From the NCBI GenBank assembly GCA_949825065.1, contig OX463841.1, forward strand, positions 22,612,078-22,676,077: a stretch of DNA of 64,000 nt. The letters are read 5' to 3'. How positions within the stretch are numbered: position 1 is the first letter of the stretch; each line of letters opens with the position of its first letter. The stretch is from Odontocerum albicorne. Lineage: Eukaryota > Arthropoda > Insecta > Trichoptera > Odontoceridae. Under the pieces are notes generated by a model. It worked only from the letters and a program-made list of their open reading frames with translations. It made no database searches and was not told where the DNA came from. Below, one piece after another: positions 11,632 to 23,044 of this stretch. Both the position numbers and the translations under genes were made by a program.

Positions 11632-11999
11632 GACTTAAAGTGTAGATCTTGTGTTTTTCGGATGTCCTCGGCGTGACAGATTTAATTGACTTAATGCCAT
11701 ATATTTACCACATCCAATGAATGTTGCGTTTTTTCATTCTACGAAGAATTTTTCCACTTAGAGCTTAAATGTCAACTTTTTCAAGTGTAATCAAGTGACG
11801 CTTTCAATCGTCTAACATATTTATTCTCAAATAATTTACATTTGTTACATTGACTGGCGTATAATTGCATTGTGGCTTTAACAGTTGTGACCAAATTATC
11901 CCAGTGTGCGTTGATTGCCTATATAATAAAAGAAAGCGTCGTTTACTCAACCAAATTTTAATAATTTGTCTGCGATAAGTACTCTAATTCGTTCAGTAT

Positions 12000-12190
12000 G
12001 CAGAGGAGAAAAAAAATGGAAATACTCGTTCTAACGGGCTAACAGGAAGGAACGACGAGGCAGAACTTATCCACCAACCCGATGGCTGACCAAGTTAGGA
12101 ACGCAATAGTGTCCTCTGTAACAATATCACTACGGAGGCAAAGTAGGGAGAGGTAGAAAATCGTCATGGACAGATGAACCGGGAAGATTA
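12000..12190 (+). pseudogene. LINE C-terminal relic
   Basis: In the plus frame ERRGRTYPPTRWLTKLGTQ (about 12052-12108) matches the G-R-RPPTRW-D-- block of LINE C-termini. GKVGRGRKSSWTDEP follows near 12137. Two similar blocks so close together suggest either two overlapping relics or an internal duplication. Confidence 0.4.
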
Positions 12191-12199
12191 CGGCCGTCA

Positions 12200-13310
12200 T
12201 TTATGAAGAATCGACCTAGAAGAATCAATAACAAACCAAACTTGAAAATAGATGGGTAGCCAACTAAACAATACATGTATAAAAATACTAATTCGACCTC
12301 CAGAAATTAATATATACGAGTATATATGAGTATTAACAAAAAAAACTTTGTTATAAGCTTTTCTATCCTTGACGGAAGTTAACAAATATCACAGTTAACT
12401 TTATTCTGGATGTGCCTGCTCTAAATAATGGTTTTGTACTGCAGTGAAACTACTTCCTCAAACTCTGTTAGATTTTTTCCTTTTACCAACAATGCATTTA
12501 ACTTATTTTTCCTCTGGTAGTATTACTTAATGTGATTATTGGTTATTTCCACATAGCATGCTCAAAATTCTTCAATTTTCTATTCACGATAGTTCTTTGT
12601 ATTTTTTTTTCCTTTTTCAGTGCATGCAAGGACATCTTAATTACACATCGTATCCATTCATGAAATCCTTTTTATTCCCCTGCAGCACCACATGTTTAAG
12701 GCTTTTGGCACTTTTACGAATAATATTTTCAACTTCTGACATATACAATAATCATTTTTTATTTTACATTCATTATTTTTCTCCAACTAAATTGATTTAA
12801 TTAGTAAATATTTCAATGTTTTTTTTTATTTACTTAATTCTAGAGTAGTTTTTTTATACTGTTCCAAAATAAAATTCGGTTTTTCAAAGACTTGTTCTTC
12901 TCTCCCAATCTACTTGTCTCAAATAGAATCTCTTTGTAGCGAAAACAATTAATTTTCCAAATTGAAGTCGCTCCTTACTTCTTACTATCTGAGAATCTTA
13001 ATACTCGTATTTTTTGCTTATAGAATCACGTTTTAGCTGAAAATTTTCTTCTTGCTTTGTACCTTCAGTTTACCATTTAAAAATTGCGATATTAGTTTTT
13101 ACATGTTTTTAATTAAATTCCTGTTGTTCAAAAATACGTACTAACATAGAAATGATTTTCTGTTTTTTTTATCTTCATTCACTTTTGTTTTATTTACTTG
13201 TATATCTTAATTTTGATTACTTTTACGCAGTACCATGTTATTATTTTGTGCGCTTCACCTCATAGTTTTTGCGTAGTAAATAAATGGAGACTGAGCTCAG
13301 TTTCTTTGTA
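12200..13310. other. AT-rich DNA without recognised genes
   Basis: No supported feature. T-rich runs predominate, and TACTCGTA-type motifs occur at 12314 and 13007. Confidence 0.5.
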
Positions 13311-13620
13311 CCTACATATATACCATCACGCCATGTCCCTTTTAGTATAGGCAGTGAATTCAGATATCCACGCCTTTCTATCCATGCACTCAGTTTTTGC
13401 ATCGTACACTTCAATTAATCTTGTCATACATGCTCTACTGTTTCTAATGTCTCTTACCTTTACGTCAGAATAAATTTCTCCAACTATCTTCTTCTACTCT
13501 TTCCTCGGTTTACCCCTGTCTCGCTTTTCGTTAATTATAAACAAATGTATTTGTTTCTTAAGTCTTTCGCGTTTGTTTCTTAACTCTACCTTCTCAAAAG
13601 TTTGTACACCTTTAACTTTC
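13310..13620 (-). pseudogene. Catacata-type LINE, C-terminal end
   Basis: On the minus strand the frame contains RGKPRKE, then VRDIRNSRACMTRLIEVYD and MDRKAWISEFTAYTKRDMA. It is followed by a terminus reading, on the plus strand, ATATACCATCACGCCATGTC. The order (GRGKPRK, RN-RACM-RL-EV, DRK-W) equals the other copies of this family. Stops are present. Confidence 0.7.
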
Positions 13621-13683
13621 TAATCCAAACATAGATATTTTTCCGGCTGATCTTTTTTTATTAAAAAATATAATGATAATATT

Positions 13684-13755
13684 TTATTTATTTTACATTT
13701 GAAACAGTTTCTTATTTTACATTTGAAACCGTTGCTTATTTTACATTTAAAACAT
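13684..13755. repeat. Three-copy 27 bp tandem repeat
   Basis: TTATTTTACATTTGAAAC occurs three times in a row, the third copy with TTTAAAAC. Low-copy AT-rich duplication. Confidence 0.8.
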
Positions 13756-14104
13756 ACATTGCTCGTAAAAAAATATCTTTAATATTATCATCGGCTATTG
13801 TCTGTTCCACAAGCGAATGCCTCTCCCAGTATTTGCGTCTTCTTTCTATCATGGGCACGCTGCTGCAATATCAGACCGTGCTACTTTCACACTACATCCA
13901 CCCAATAGATTATCATCTGTTTTATGTATAATCCACGAATTTCTGAATATAGATAACACGTAAGGAATGTGGAAGAGAAGGTAAGGGAGACAATGAGACG
14001 AAAGGAAGGGTACAATACAATGCAGAATCATCATTGATGGATGTACGGTGTATTCTGATGGTATCAAACAAAACATCGTACAACTAAAGATTTCGAAAAT
14101 AATC

Positions 14105-14165
14105 ATGAACATACATACATACTCGTATCACCCCGCCAAATCCCTTGAGGGGTAGGTGGAATGAA
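14105..14165 (-). mobile_element. 3' terminus of a catacata-type LINE
   Basis: CATACATACATACTCGTATC followed by ACCCCGCCAAATCCCTTGAG and GGGTAGG is a well-preserved form of the terminus that ends this LINE family. Orientation places the body to the right (minus strand), but no LINE coding sequence is readable there, so this is a very short 5'-truncated insertion or an orphan end. Confidence 0.6.
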
Positions 14166-14169
14166 CAGA

Positions 14170-14800
14170 CCTCCAAAGTTTTTGTGCATTACTTACAATA
14201 CCAATGTGTTGGAAGGATTTAATACTATATTGAAGAAATTGATGTACAATATGTCGATAACCTTATATTTTTGTAGAATAAATTATCAAATGTATTATTC
14301 TTGTGAATATTACGCATTTGCTTTTGAATTTCTAATCAAACAGCATCCGTTGTTATTTAATCATCAAAGATTTAAGTTTAAAAAAAGTTGCAACTTATTG
14401 TGTTACTTTTACTGTATAACGAAAAAAATATAGTCAAAATATTCGTTACGTATGAACCCTTTTTGTACATAAGTATTTAATAAAACTTAAAGTGTCACTA
14501 GCAAAAAGGTATTTGGCGTAAGCAATATTTGTATTAAATTGCTAATAACCTCGCCTCATCCAATATCAGGGAATATCTCTGTCACCCATAATTTCCCACA
14601 ATAGTCCATTAAAGTTCACAACTGCTCATTTGGGATTGTAAATAAACTCTATCCTGAGTTTGAGTATCTAGTTGGCCTTCCAACAACGCCACATGCTCTT
14701 ATATGTCATGCATAAGCTGTAAAATGTTTCCTAAATATGGCGTTATTTTAAATTCTTTTTTGTGGTATATTACACTACTTAACAAATTATCACTTTTTGT
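14170..14800. other. AT-rich DNA without recognised genes
   Basis: No supported feature. A 90-codon plus-strand frame at 14161-14433 has no recognisable motif and AT-driven composition. Confidence 0.45.
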
Positions 14801-15110
14801 TTATTTTTTTACAAAAAACAAAAGTTTATTTATTAAATAGGTTTTGGGGCGCTGAAAATAAAAACGACAGACATAATTCTGGGTTGGTTCCAGTTTACTA
14901 AATAAATCAGATGTTTCTGTATTGAGGTCTACAGGTCCATCCTTGTTGATTGCTTTTTCAAATACTTTCATGAGACTGAAATTAATGTTCAATGATAGCT
15001 GCAAAACTTCACTAACGCTTCACACACATTTTCATACCAGGCACAAGATTTTTTGATGAGGTCATTATTTTTGCTTGTAACGGCCACTCCTAAAGCGGCT
15101 GTTCCGCACA
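14801..15110 (-). other. Unidentified coding-like segment
   Basis: A 67-codon minus-strand frame (15004-14801) reads MQLSLNINFSLMKVFEKAI and then KDGPVDLNTETSDLFSKLEP. Its amino-acid mix is more balanced than that of the random AT-rich frames. Upstream sequence to 15110 (minus strand) contains a Lys/Asn-rich, possibly coding stretch in a different frame. It may be a relic of an unrecognised transposase. I do not recognise it. Confidence 0.2.
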
Positions 15111-15149
15111 CACAGAAAGCAACAGTGGTAATAAAACAATAGTAATAAA

Positions 15150-15275
15150 AAGGGCAATTTTATTTAGAAAGCAGACTCTCCTCAAGGCCGCTCTAACTCG
15201 GGAATCGAAGCCACTACAGTGATTGGTGTTCTCGCATTGCAGACCAACTTGTATCGCAATAACTTTCAAACCAAT
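15150..15275 (-). repeat. SINE-like relic (family D)
   Basis: On the minus strand a tRNA-like stretch with box-B-like GCTTCGATTCCCG is followed by CTTGAGGAGAGTCTGCTTTC. The latter motif recurs near 35020, and a diverged form lies near 63740. A pol III-derived short repeat is likely. Box A is degenerate. Confidence 0.4.
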
Positions 15276-15285
15276 TCAGTTCGAT

Positions 15286-15325
15286 GCCACCACCACCACC
15301 ACCACCACCACCACCACCACCCACG
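15286..15325. repeat. (CCA)n microsatellite
   Basis: Uninterrupted CCA triplets, about twelve copies, flanked by TTCGATG and CACGTGAATT. Confidence 0.95.
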
Positions 15326-15399
15326 TGAATTAACAATTGTCACTTGAAAATTAATCGGTAAAAATACATCAATATCTATCTACTACATTTTATAGAAAA

Positions 15400-15840
15400 A
15401 AATATTAAGAAGAGAAGACAGAGCGCCATACTTTCTTATCTCTTTACACACATATTTCGCCTCTTCCACATACATACTCTTACACAACTACTACGATTTC
15501 TCTTACATGTAAAATTTCCTTATTTCAAAATATAATTCATTTGATCTGACTATACTCATGCTGGTCTTCCTCTACCACAACTTCAAATCACTTCCGCACT
15601 GTATATTGGTTTTGTTAGTCTTTCTTCATTCATTCGTACCACGTGATCAAACCATCTCAAAATGTTGCTTTTCATCTTACCCAAAATATCAGCCTTAAAT
15701 TCACATTCTACCCTAATCACGCATTTCTAAAGCATTTATTCGGCTCTTTTAAGTTCTTTTCCACGTCTACATTTCTATTCCACACATCACAGTTGAAACT
15801 AAAATACTGTTATGGACTATCATCTTAGCAAATGTTGTTA
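15400..15840 (-). pseudogene. Catacata-type LINE, C-terminal end
   Basis: The plus strand shows the reversed family signature: TATTTCGCCTCTTCCACATA, then CTACGATTTCTCTTACATG, GTCTTCCTCTACCACAAC and CATTCGTACCACGTGATCAA. On the minus strand this corresponds to a degenerate WF-HV-RMNEERLTK block, a GRGRP block and an RN-RS-C block. Stops and frame changes are many. Confidence 0.55.
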
Positions 15841-15849
15841 GCAAGTAAG

Positions 15850-16850
15850 TTCAACAGTAAGATGCAGACAAAAGTCTAGTTTACTGCGGACACGACAAAT
15901 GAAAGGCAAAAAACCTAGATCTATTTAAATTGTGTGTCCACATATAATAATCGGTTGTGTTTTCACAAATTATGTATTTATAAGATTTTTTGTCATATAT
16001 AAATAAAAATAAATATGTGTGTAATTAACATCGTTTTTATATTGAAAAGTGGTAGCGTCACTCAGCTCTTATTAAACATCAATTTTGTAATATACACATC
16101 AACGTTATATATGTAAATTTATTTAATAACAGGTACATACTAAAATATTTTATTGACATGTATCAAATTAAAATTAAAACCCTAGTTTACTAAGGCACGA
16201 CAAATGACTGACAGCAAACCCAGCTATATTTAGTTCTAGTGTACATTTTAAATAACATGCTTTTTTTTTGTTTATTCATATATATAATTAATTTTTGTTT
16301 TGTTTATTCATATATATAACACTTGTTTTGTTTATTCATATATATAATTTGTATATTAAATATACCTGTTTTGCAACTAAAACGATAAAAATAAATTGAA
16401 TAGTACAAATATCGATTGTAACGGAAACAAAATGACAGATGCTTGAAAAGTATCAGATTTGTTAATACTTTCCCTTTAAGTTTTTGACGTGTTCAGAAAT
16501 AAAAAATACACATGTACTAAGTAATAATATATGTAACATACTGTAAAACTTTTATATAAATATATACTGTTCAATTCATACTTTAAACGTAAAATCTGTT
16601 TATTTAACTGAATAAGTTTTCTTAAAATATTTTTATGCACCTTTTGCAACTAAAACAGTGGTTAAATTTTATTCGGGTAAACCATCTCTTTGGGACGATT
16701 TAGGTAAGTTCCAGTTTTGTCAGTACTCTATGAAAATCTACTGAAAGTTACAACTTCCAAGATTTATATCATTTTGTTTAGTGCACAACGTCGGAAGATT
16801 CAATAAAATATTTTCAACGGTGCAACACTAGTCCTCCCGCAACGCGAGGC
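15850..16850. other. AT-rich DNA with short tandem duplication at 16266-16349
   Basis: No gene is supported. At 16266-16349, TTTGTTTATTCATATATATAA occurs three times with 10-bp spacers. The rest is AT-rich and unremarkable. Confidence 0.5.
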
Positions 16851-16922
16851 GACATTCTAGCGTCTCGAAGCGAGCACCTTATGTAGCAAATTGAAAAATA
16901 TGATATAAAGTTCCATTACATT

Positions 16923-17110
16923 CCTGCGACGACTTCCGTGGTCCAGTTGGTATGACGCCTGTCTTCTTACTCTTGGGTTTCGGTTACGTGCCCGTTGGTG
17001 CCTAATTAAAAAAGTATTCCAATATGGATTTCACATTTGTCCTCTTGAACGTTGTTTTTGTTAATTGGAAGAAGTGGCCAGTTGGCAATAAACACGCCAG
17101 TTTAAACTTT
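16923..17110 (+). repeat. tRNA-derived SINE, family B, near full length
   Basis: The head contains box A-like TGGTCCAGTTGG (16936-16947) and a degenerate box B (GGGTTTCGGTTACG). After about 100 bp comes the family tail, GGAAGAAGTGGCCAGTTGGC AATAAACACGCCAG here. The same tail recurs at 17243, 19692, 39134, 44290, 45330, 47740 and 54300, which defines the family. Pol III promoter boxes suggest it was transcribed from within and mobilised by LINE enzymes. Confidence 0.65.
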
Positions 17111-17242
17111 ACGCAACAAAATCGTTATAACTGTATAATAAATAATAAACATACGAGTAAGTTTGGGTATATTCACATCTTAATTTAGATGGATTACATC
17201 AATGGGGGATTTCGTGGAGATGGATAGTCATTTGAATGATTT

Positions 17243-17360
17243 ATGCGACGACGTAACTTTCTTCATTTACTTCTGTCTGGTTGGTTGGAAGAGGTTGCCG
17301 CCTGGCAATAAGCCCGCCAGATTGTTTTTGGAATAAAAGTGTTAATTAAATAAAATCAAT
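17243..17360 (+). repeat. SINE family B, short form
   Basis: It begins GCGACGAC like the neighbouring full-length copy but runs almost directly into CTGTCTGGTTGGTTGGAAGA and GGCAATAAGCCCGCCAG. It ends in an AATTAAATAAAA-type tail. Most of the tRNA-like head is missing. A second short form lies at 19692-19803. Confidence 0.65.
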
Positions 17361-17390
17361 ACACTAGGTTTTTTTTTTTATTTCAAAGAA

Positions 17391-17490
17391 CTTCAATTTG
17401 ATTAAACAATTATACAATTTTATTTAACAATTTAACGTTATACAATTTGATTAAACAATTATACAATTTGATTAAACAATTTAACGTTAT
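17391..17490. repeat. AT-rich tandem duplication
   Basis: Alternating TTGATTAAACAATTATACAA and TTTAACAATTTAACGTTATA blocks repeat across about 100 bp. Confidence 0.75.
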
Positions 17491-17689
17491 TATAAAAGAT
17501 TCGTTGTGACTTTGTTTCTGATTGTTCCGAACATTGTGATGTTGAATTCAGTATTAATGTCGCATATCTATTATCTATACACCATAACGTCATTTTCTTA
17601 TCGGTGTTTAAAATATTTATTATTAATATTTTTCTGTATTCAAATTTTGTTTGGATGATTATATATATGCCATTTTGGTATCGTCACCA

Positions 17690-17935
17690 TCCTCGCATTT
17701 TCCCTATTTATTTTTGGCCTCCGTGACGAGTTGTCTCTTTCCGCTGTGGTATATCCAAAGCCACTTCATTTTATTCGCAGTGTCGAGTTTCCCACATATT
17801 CAGCTGGTTTTCTTTGTACATGTTCGTATCATCGAAGTCTAGCTTCTCAATTTTACCTAAATCGGAGCAGCTTTCAGGGTTCCTCTCACATACTCATTCC
17901 TCATTTTGTCGTTCTTATTCACTCCTAAATCTATC
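17690..17935 (-). pseudogene. LINE post-RT relic, second RTE-like lineage
   Basis: On the minus strand the frame reads NKNDKMRNEYVRGTLKAAPI and continues, after a stop and shifts, with MIRTCTKKTS and IYHSGKRQLV. The first block is the D-IRNEYIRG-LKVAP signature that follows the RT in several RTE-like LINEs. It differs from the catacata family, so at least two related LINE lineages are present. Confidence 0.55.
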
Positions 17936-18293
17936 GCAGCATGCACATTTTGGTAACATGAATGTCAGTTGTACCGTTTAGGTACGTTTGTCTCGACAGT
18001 CAACAGATTTGTTCGTTTCAGGTAGTGATCAAATAAATATTTTAAAACAGTATATGCATTTGTAACATGTATGAATTTTTCAATATATTTTCTCCATAAT
18101 AAATACTTTTTCAATATTGTTCATCTATCTCAGCATAAACGATTTTTTTAAATTTTATTAAACGTTTCGACTATAAATTTATGAAACTTCATATAAAATA
18201 TATTTAATAATAAATTACTTTGTTATTCCACTAATTACATTAAACCCTTCTACGCATGTTTCTACCTCTTATTAAAATGCTCTTTTCAGGTGA

Positions 18294-18403
18294 AATGATC
18301 CTGGTTTGCTATGTGAGCAGTTCATATAATATATCACACTGGCACCATGCTACTATGAACCAGTCTGATATAAGCACAGCTTTCATAACAAACCGGGATC
18401 ATT
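18294..18403. other. 110-nt imperfect hairpin (pre-miRNA-like or MITE-like)
   Basis: AATGATCCTGGTTTGCTATG (18294-18313) pairs with CATAACAAACCGGGATCATT (18384-18403) over 20 positions with one G-U and one mismatch. Pairing continues inward, with mismatches, for about 20 more positions. Arm and loop size fit an insect microRNA precursor. No target-site duplication or second copy was seen. Confidence 0.4.
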
Positions 18404-19249
18404 CCGTTTGATAGGAGAAAAAGCCTCGGGATAAGTGGTAAAAACACGTGGAGTGGGGATAAATTAGTGAAATAACAATGTTATTTGCTATAAAATATAT
18501 TTTTATTTAAGGGGACTTTTTTCATAATGTACTCATTAAATGGTGTTAGGACTTTTGTTAACTGTCATTCTGTCAGTTTTATTTATTTTATGTTCAAATC
18601 AAGAAAAATTGTTTGATATTTTTCGTTGTAAAGCTTTTTAATTCTAGTCATTAAAAAAAACGGCTTTTGAAAATGTTTGCCTTACCATGAATATTTACTT
18701 TTTACTGCAGTCCTTTTTTATTCCCAAAAAAAATGTAAAATTTTACAAAATACTGTAGAAAAACACGAATCGAGGTAAAGTGTTTGCTCCTCATCGGCCT
18801 CAAAACTGTGCTGAAAATATAATCTTTAAATAAATATAGTCAAGTATTAGCACATTTGTTCGTCTTTTGAAATCGAATTCCTATACAAAGCCAACTCCTG
18901 ACAAACGAAGAATGTACCGGAAACGTCACTCATACATCTCCAGAGCACGCTGATCGATGCTCGATCTTTGATCCGCATCTGGCCCGAGGTATCAAATTTT
19001 GTTGATGTCGTCACTTTTGAAACCTATCTTTAATCTTTTATGTCTTGTTTAGTTATCTTTCCGTTCATTTTTTTTTTATTTTATCAAACGGAATATAATT
19101 TATTATCAATGGAATAATATGACTTTATTTCCTTGTATTATTTTTATTTGAATATCACTGTGCGAATTTCAACAAACACTGTGTCTTCCTCAAGTGAGTC
19201 AATGGAACGTAATTCCAACTTCAATTTAGTATAACTTAACTGCCTTACG

Positions 19250-19430
19250 TGAAGAGGACACAGTTTGTATTGAAATGTGCCAGACTTTTCCATCTCGACA
19301 AATATCCTTAACCTCTTCCACATCCATACACTTTCTCTTACAACTCCTACGAACTCTCTGAATTTTTACATTTCTTTCAAAATATCATTCACTGGATCCA
19401 TCCTGATTAACCTGAAAAAAAAATTCCAGT
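19250..19430 (-). pseudogene. Catacata-type LINE, C-terminal fragment
   Basis: The minus frame contains KCMDVEEVKDICRDGKVWHI, matching the family C-terminus (CM-VEEAK-VC-DRK-W). Plus-strand hallmark: CAAATATCCTTAACCTCTTC, CACATCCATACACTTTC. The terminus is not well preserved. Confidence 0.6.
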
Positions 19431-19691
19431 GTGATAGGTTGGAGGAAATTGGCATATTACTGAAATCAAATAGTTTCCAAAAGCCAAATAAAATTGTATC
19501 TTTTTATGATTATTTTTAAGATTATTATCATTATACCATAGACAGATGGCATGAATTCTGTTATTGTCTTTGTATACTTTATCTGTTATATGTTTATGTA
19601 TTAATAAATTTATAGAAGAAAATAAAGAGGTTTAAGTTTAATAATTAAACATCAAATTAATCACAAATATGAACAATCATTTGAATATTTG

Positions 19692-19803
19692 TTGCGACCA
19701 TTTAACTTGATTTATTTACTTTTGTCTGGTTGGTTGAAAGAGACGGCCGCCTGGCAACAAGCCCCCCAGATTGCATTTGCAATGAAGTGTTAAATAAATA
19801 AAA
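19692..19803 (+). repeat. SINE family B, short form
   Basis: Contains TACTTTTGTCTGGTTGGTTG, then GGCCGCCTGGCAACAAGCCC and a TTAAATAAATAAAAT tail. It is very similar to the short form at 17243-17360. Confidence 0.65.
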
Positions 19804-19809
19804 TTACCG

Positions 19810-22790
19810 TCACATCTTTAACGTCGTCTTTTTTTTCGTAGGAAAATAAACATTTCGGTACATAAAACCTTGATACAAATAAATCATTATCGAAAAAGCA
19901 ATGGTTTGGTTCATTATTACGAGCCCTATAAACCTACCCAAGAAGCCAGCCAGTTTGTAAAGCACAATATCTAAGGACAATAGAACATGGTAGCAATTTA
20001 AATGTAAGTTTGCAAACCTTTGATTCGCTTGCGTACACAATTTTGTTATTTTCGAGCGAAGCTTGATACAAAATTGAGTGTGTTAAGATTCAGACGTATT
20101 TCAAACATCAAACGTGTTTTGAAAACATGACAGAAAATTTACAAAAGTACTGAGAAAATTGTAAACATTCAAAATCGCTTTGAATTGTTTTATTCATCGT
20201 CTCAACGGTTGAATAAAAGGTGTGTCTTCTAGTTTGACTTGTTCAAAAAAATATTTTTTCAATCAATATTTCAATCAAGCATACTAGAAATAATAGAGAA
20301 ATGATAACGTTCATCTTTGTTTCATTGGTGAAAAACGGGGAAAACATATCGTGCGATGTATATATTTTTAGACTTTTGAACGAATTTCCATTCAACATCA
20401 TCTACTCGTATATTATATATTTTTACTCAGGCACTGACATAAAATGAATAAATCTATTCGCTATCTTATGCCTTAAATATCAGATCGGGACATACTCGTA
20501 TGTGTAAAGTATGTTAAGTTATCAGAAAGTTTGCATACCACCACCACCCTTAGTCAAGTTAAATAAGTATTCCAGTATATTTTTCAAAAAACAATTTAAT
20601 ATATCTCAAATATTCCTTTGTTTGCATTGTTATTCTTAATCCCAAGAAAAAAATTGATTTAAGTTATATGTATAGTGACTGATTGTAAAAAAATTTTAAG
20701 TATTGACAGATTTTTTAAAATAAAGTTTGTTTATTGTTTCAGGTAAATACGAATATCCTTCAAATATGAACGGAAATTTCAACCAGTGATCACTCAAGGT
20801 TCTTCGATATAAGGTATTTTTATGGTGTATATTTTTTAATGGTGTCGTTGGACCGAATGAAAAGAAATTAATTTGATTTTTTATTTCAATTTAGGAAATA
20901 CTCCAACACAAATATTTTCAAGTCGTAATATAAAAATGTTTCATTAATGATACGTCTCCTCTTTCGAGACATGACGTGTTTTAGGAAATTAATACGCATT
21001 GATTTAATTAATTTATAATACTTTTGACGTTCTTAGTTTTTTATGTATCATAACAATTTTCTGAATTCAGTTTTAGTGATGTCAAAGTTAATTTAAAAGG
21101 AAAAAGTTTTAAGTAAGTTTGATAATTCGTTTATTTCTCTATCAAACAATATCCTTTATTGTAAAAATTAGCAATTTTAATAGTTATTATCACATTGTTT
21201 TTTTTTAGAAATCATCTAATTGTCTTTACCTTTAAAGCTTTTTATAAAATTTAATTATGTTGGTGACTATTTAATCCCTTAATAATTACGTTAAATAATC
21301 TCCGTTCTATTCGATGCGGACGTTTAGCTTTGTGCTTTACGAGCATCAAGCATATTTAACAACCGTTTTCTAAAACGAGAAATTCTTCTCTCCTTTGAAA
21401 TTGTACGCCAGTTTCTCTTAATCCAGATCTAAATTCGAAGCTTGGACCAAATAACTTTTTGTCATCACAGTAATTTTTTTTTATGTCGAACTCTGTAACA
21501 ATATTTCAAGATGTTAATAATACGTTCTTGGTATTTTACGACTTTTGTGTCGTGTTTGAAGGGAAACTAATTGTTGCTGAAGAAAAAATAAGAATTGCAT
21601 ATTTTTAAAACTTCCGTGATTGAAGTGAAATATTTATTTTTCTTTACCATTTTTTCAATAAGTTTTACTGAATTAAATTTTTTTTATATGAATTTTAAAT
21701 TTTCACATCTTTATTCTCTTCGCGACAACGATTTTTTGGAATTTTTTTTTAAATATTAAATTTTAGTCGGTTTTTTTTATTTTAACATTTAAAGATTTAT
21801 GGAAATGTTATCACTTACTCCAAGATTAATATCTTAAATTATTTCTTAAAAAATACATTTTATCAATAAAACGTGGATTCAGTTATATGCAATCAAACTA
21901 AAACATAATTAATAATGATACCATTTTTCAAAATTCGTTTAATGAAACGCACTTCATTTTTTATTCAACCTGGCACAACAACAGCATATGAATTGAATGA
22001 AAATTAAGGCAATTTAAAAATATTTGTCCCATTTAAATTAACTAATTATGTAGTCGTTTTTTTAGTTAGCCTGAGTTATTGTATATTTTTTAATTTATAT
22101 CTTATATATCAAAATTATGTAAAGAGATCAGGTGTTTACGGTTGATAGAATTAATTTTTATTTCTTTCAGAAATCCATACCATATTAGACACAGTTAATT
22201 CGTACCATTCAGTAAATCCAGCTATCAAGATATATTGCGTAATCCTATATTATTGTCGATTCATCCTCATTAAAATTTAAACTGGTTAATGATCTGATTT
22301 TTGAAAGAAAAAAAATCTTGACCGCAAATGTTCTTGATGATGACATCAAAGTATCAAAACCGGTTTTTTCTCAAGTATCCCTCCACTGCTCGCAATATTT
22401 GCTTAGTTTTGTGTTAGCTTTGAGCAAACTTTGTTTTTGAAAATTAAAGGGCTAATTTATCATTTCTTGCCATTAAAAATCGTCGTGGATCTCGCGATTT
22501 TTTCAGGAAACTATTACCCACAATATTCAGGCAAATAATTCTCGTATATACCGATTAGTAAAAATAAATCGAGATCACGGTATTTCCAGTCTTACTAAAT
22601 CAAAGCTAGTCCGAACTAGCTTATTTTAACAATATTCTTGTTCGGCCCTGAATATGGACTGGAAAAAATTTGATCACAAGCAATAATCGAGTTCCTTGAG
22701 ATATGGTGTTAGCGTCGGATGCTAAGAATCCCATAGACCGCTAGAAGAACCAACTATGCCATTCTTCAAGAGTTACATGTGGTGTTACTA
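19810..22790. other. AT-rich DNA without recognised genes
   Basis: No gene, RNA or repeat is supported. Small frames (for example 19810-20040, minus) show no known motif. TACTCGTA-type motifs occur at 20403 and 20494. Confidence 0.5.
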
Positions 22791-22811
22791 CTGTTCTCAA
22801 TATGCTTTCAG

Positions 22812-23035
22812 CGTTTCCTGCGGTTATTTAGGCATATTGTCAGACGTGAGCTAGATAGTTTGGAGAAATGGATGGTCATAGGAAGTGTGTCAGGAAGAAC
22901 AAACAGAGCATCAGCAAGATTGAGTGACCAGATGAAGGAATTGACCTGAGGTCTGTATGACGCCATACGTGACCGAGAGAAGTGGAGACGCGTTGTCGCA
23001 ACCTGTATTACCAACATCACGACCTTCGGTAAAAG
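22812..23035 (+). pseudogene. LINE C-terminal relic
   Basis: One plus-strand frame reads RFLRLFRHIVRRELDSLEKW, then GRTNRASARLSDQMKELT, a stop (TGA near 22948) and GLYDAIRDREKWRRVVAT. These are the H--RR---LEK, GR--GRP--RW-DQ-K and AI--A-DR-KWR--V blocks of a LINE C-terminus. The preserved order over 65 codons makes the call fairly safe, although upstream RT is absent. Confidence 0.7.
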
Positions 23036-23044
23036 TAAATGACT

